A stretch of DNA of 64,000 bases, from contig NZ_SHKM01000002.1 of assembly GCF_004217225.1 (NCBI RefSeq), forward strand, positions 625,307 through 689,306. Direction: 5' to 3'. Below the pieces are notes generated by a model. It made no database searches, was not told the origin of the DNA, and saw only the letters and a program-made list of their open reading frames with translations. Each line of letters starts with the position of its first letter. Within the stretch, counting starts at the first letter, position 1. Below, in pieces: positions 62,534 to 64,000 of the stretch. This DNA comes from Azospira oryzae (GTDB taxonomy: Bacteria; Pseudomonadota; Gammaproteobacteria; Burkholderiales; Rhodocyclaceae). The position numbers and the translations under genes were made by a program.

Positions 62534-64000
62534 CTAGGTAATTCCAGGCAGGGTGTCCGACTCCAGAGGGCCGTCTGCCGCTGCCTTCGGCGGCAGGGGC
62601 GCGAAGTAGCCGGCAGCCAGTACCAGCAGGGCGACGCCGATGAGGGTGGCAGTCCAGGTAAGGGTGCCCCTGCCCATGGTGTCGAACAGCAGCAGCTTGG
62701 CTCCCACCAGGCCCAGCAGGAGCATGCCGCCGAACCAGCGGTGGCGCAGTTCCCGGTGGGAAGCGTGGATCATGGTGGCAATGGCGGTGGTGCTCCAGAA
62801 CAGGGTGAGCAGGGCCTGGAAGAGGGTGGCATGCATCAGCGTCGGGAAATTGAAAGGAATCCCGCCCCAGTGATGGGCAATACGTGCAGCCAGGGCCGAG
62901 AGCCAGAGAAAGGCCAGCAGGGCCGTGAGAACCCGCAGCAGGGGGGCGACGGCGGCAGCGAGCTGGCGGCCTAGAAGCACGAGGGCGCCCAGGGCGGCGA
63001 GTTGCCCCGCGTCGAAAATATTGAGCAGGGGCAGGTAGGGCCAGCCGAGGCCATCAAGGCCACTCAGGCGCAGATTGCCCCAGGGCAGCAGCAGGAGCAG
63101 GCCGAACAGGGGCGGCAGCACGCCGTAGGGGATGTAGCCGGCCCCTGCCGCCGTGAATGGCCAGCGCTGTCGCTGCTGTCCCAGGACCGGCAGGGCCAGC
63201 CCGGCGGCGAGTACCAAGACCACGGCGACAAAGGACCACAGGGTCGGTGCCGGCATCAGGTGCCGGGCCTGCCAGGCCAATTCCCAGGCCAGGGCGAAGA
63301 GCAGCAGCCACCAGGCGCCCAGATGGCGGATGGCGGCCAGGCCTGTCTCGCCCTGGCGCTCGTGGCGGGCCAGGAGTACGTAATGGACAGCCAGGGCCAG
63401 GGGCAGCACCAAAGCCATGAAGCCGGCCAGGGGATGGCCGTGGCGGCCGATGCCTGCCAGCGCCGCCACCACCAACCCAACCAGTAGCAGCACGGCGGCG
63501 GGCCGCAGTTGGGGCCAGCGCCAGAGGCTGATCAGGCCTTCCTGGAGGAGCACCGTGGCGGTAATGAAGAGTAGGGCGTAGGGAGCATGCAGGCTGTCAG
63601 GGGCAAAACGGTAGATTTCGTCCAGGCCCGGGCCCAACCACCACAGCATGGCCCAGGCCCAGGGCAAGAAAGGCAGTAGCGCCGCCGAGGAGGCCCGGGA
63701 GCGCAGCTGGCGGGCGGAAAAGAGGCCGGCCAGGACCAGGATGAGGGCACCGAGCATCGCGTCGTTCGCCACCGGCAGGCGGTGGCCGAGCGCTGCCCAG
63801 CCCAGCAGCAGGGACAGGCCGGCCGCCAGTTGCATGAGGAAGCCGCTGACCTGGGCCAACTTGCGTTCCTGCCGCACCCCGAACCACAGCACCGCCGCCC
63901 CTTCCGCCGCCCAGAAGGCGGAGGTCACCTGGGCGTCGAAGGCCAGGGGGATGGCGATGGTGAGGAAGACCACGGCGATGCCCAGATGACTGCGCTCCAC
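62534..64000 (-). CDS. DUF2339-type multi-pass membrane protein (5' end outside window)
   Basis: The minus-strand frame is open from the window edge to a stop at 62534, giving 488 residues of a very hydrophobic protein with about 14 membrane segments. DAQVTSAFWAAEGAAVLWFG and QRRWFGG-like HRWFGGMLLLGLVGAKLLLF match what I recall of DUF2339 proteins, which are around 900 residues, so roughly the C-terminal half is seen here. Function unknown. It converges on the pseudogene remnant. Confidence 0.83.
   Translation of the reverse strand: MERSHLGIAVVFLTIAIPLAFDAQVTSAFWAAEGAAVLWFGVRQERKLAQVSGFLMQLAAGLSLLLGWAALGHRLPVANDAMLGALILVLAGLFSARQLRSRASSAALLPFLPWAWAMLWWLGPGLDEIYRFAPDSLHAPYALLFITATVLLQEGLISLWRWPQLRPAAVLLLVGLVVAALAGIGRHGHPLAGFMALVLPLALAVHYVLLARHERQGETGLAAIRHLGAWWLLLFALAWELAWQARHLMPAPTLWSFVAVVLVLAAGLALPVLGQQRQRWPFTAAGAGYIPYGVLPPLFGLLLLLPWGNLRLSGLDGLGWPYLPLLNIFDAGQLAALGALVLLGRQLAAAVAPLLRVLTALLAFLWLSALAARIAHHWGGIPFNFPTLMHATLFQALLTLFWSTTAIATMIHASHRELRHRWFGGMLLLGLVGAKLLLFDTMGRGTLTWTATLIGVALLVLAAGYFAPLPPKAAADGPLESDTLPGIT

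Overview
The window is high-GC, densely packed bacterial chromosome. Gene content and order (recA-recX, lptB-rpoN-hpf-ptsN-hprK, ribE-ribBA-ribH-nusB-thiL-pgpA-pncC, betaproteobacterial NodI/NodJ-type exporter, ttcA, folM-like reductase) point to a betaproteobacterium, most likely Rhodocyclales (Azospira/Dechloromonas-like). This assignment is inferred from recalled gene order and protein character, not from a search. No rRNA, tRNA, CRISPR array, intact insertion sequence or prophage was seen.

Layout. 1-2190: end of an operon with a GNAT acetyltransferase (cut by the window edge), a DUF6916 protein and three tail-collar (MdpB-like) proteins, closed by a hairpin terminator. 2223-7001: a 1592-residue secreted protein with Ig-like repeats and a C-terminal autotransporter barrel. 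7144-11820: ilvA, a VanZ-like protein, a 2Fe-2S ferredoxin, an alpha/beta hydrolase and a NodI-type ABC ATPase. 12048-16671: a soluble double-Cache/CheW protein, then a sigma70-like promoter, a cobalamin riboswitch, an intrinsic terminator, a 56-residue peptide gene and a radical SAM/SPASM maturase (CbpA/CbpB type). This block lies between the NodI-type ATPase and its NodJ-type permease (16751-17551). 17612-26006: cutA, dsbD, riboflavin synthesis, nusB, thiL, pgpA, pncC and a ferritin-like bacterioferritin. 26071-28164 (minus): MASE1/PAS sensor. 28289-34360: recA, recX, lptB, rpoN, hpf, ptsN, hprK, psiF. 34485-39328: a signalling cluster of a secreted protein, a CsgG-like protein, a Ser/Thr kinase with a large extracytoplasmic part, and a convergent cyclase-FHA protein. 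39449-61604: mostly housekeeping genes (ttcA, MidA-type methyltransferase, cca, glutathione transferases, NDUFA9-like, slt, 5-FCL, BtuF-like, Sco, dsbA, SPOR, argS, ubiB, arginase family). 61805-62476: wreck of a symporter gene and an ALDH7-type dehydrogenase gene. 62534 to the end: DUF2339 membrane protein, cut by the edge.

How the parts work together. The most distinctive unit is the cobalamin-controlled peptide system: low B12 should prevent the terminator at 15047-15111 and allow synthesis of the precursor and its radical SAM modifier, whose product is unknown. The exporter genes flanking it may move that product, or may be an older pair split by an insertion. A second unit combines a kinase, a CsgG-like protein, a secreted protein and an FHA-cyclase, and looks like an envelope-sensing or phospho-signalling module. 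The riboflavin genes contain both a stand-alone RibA with complete zinc cysteines and a RibBA whose GTP cyclohydrolase half has lost them.
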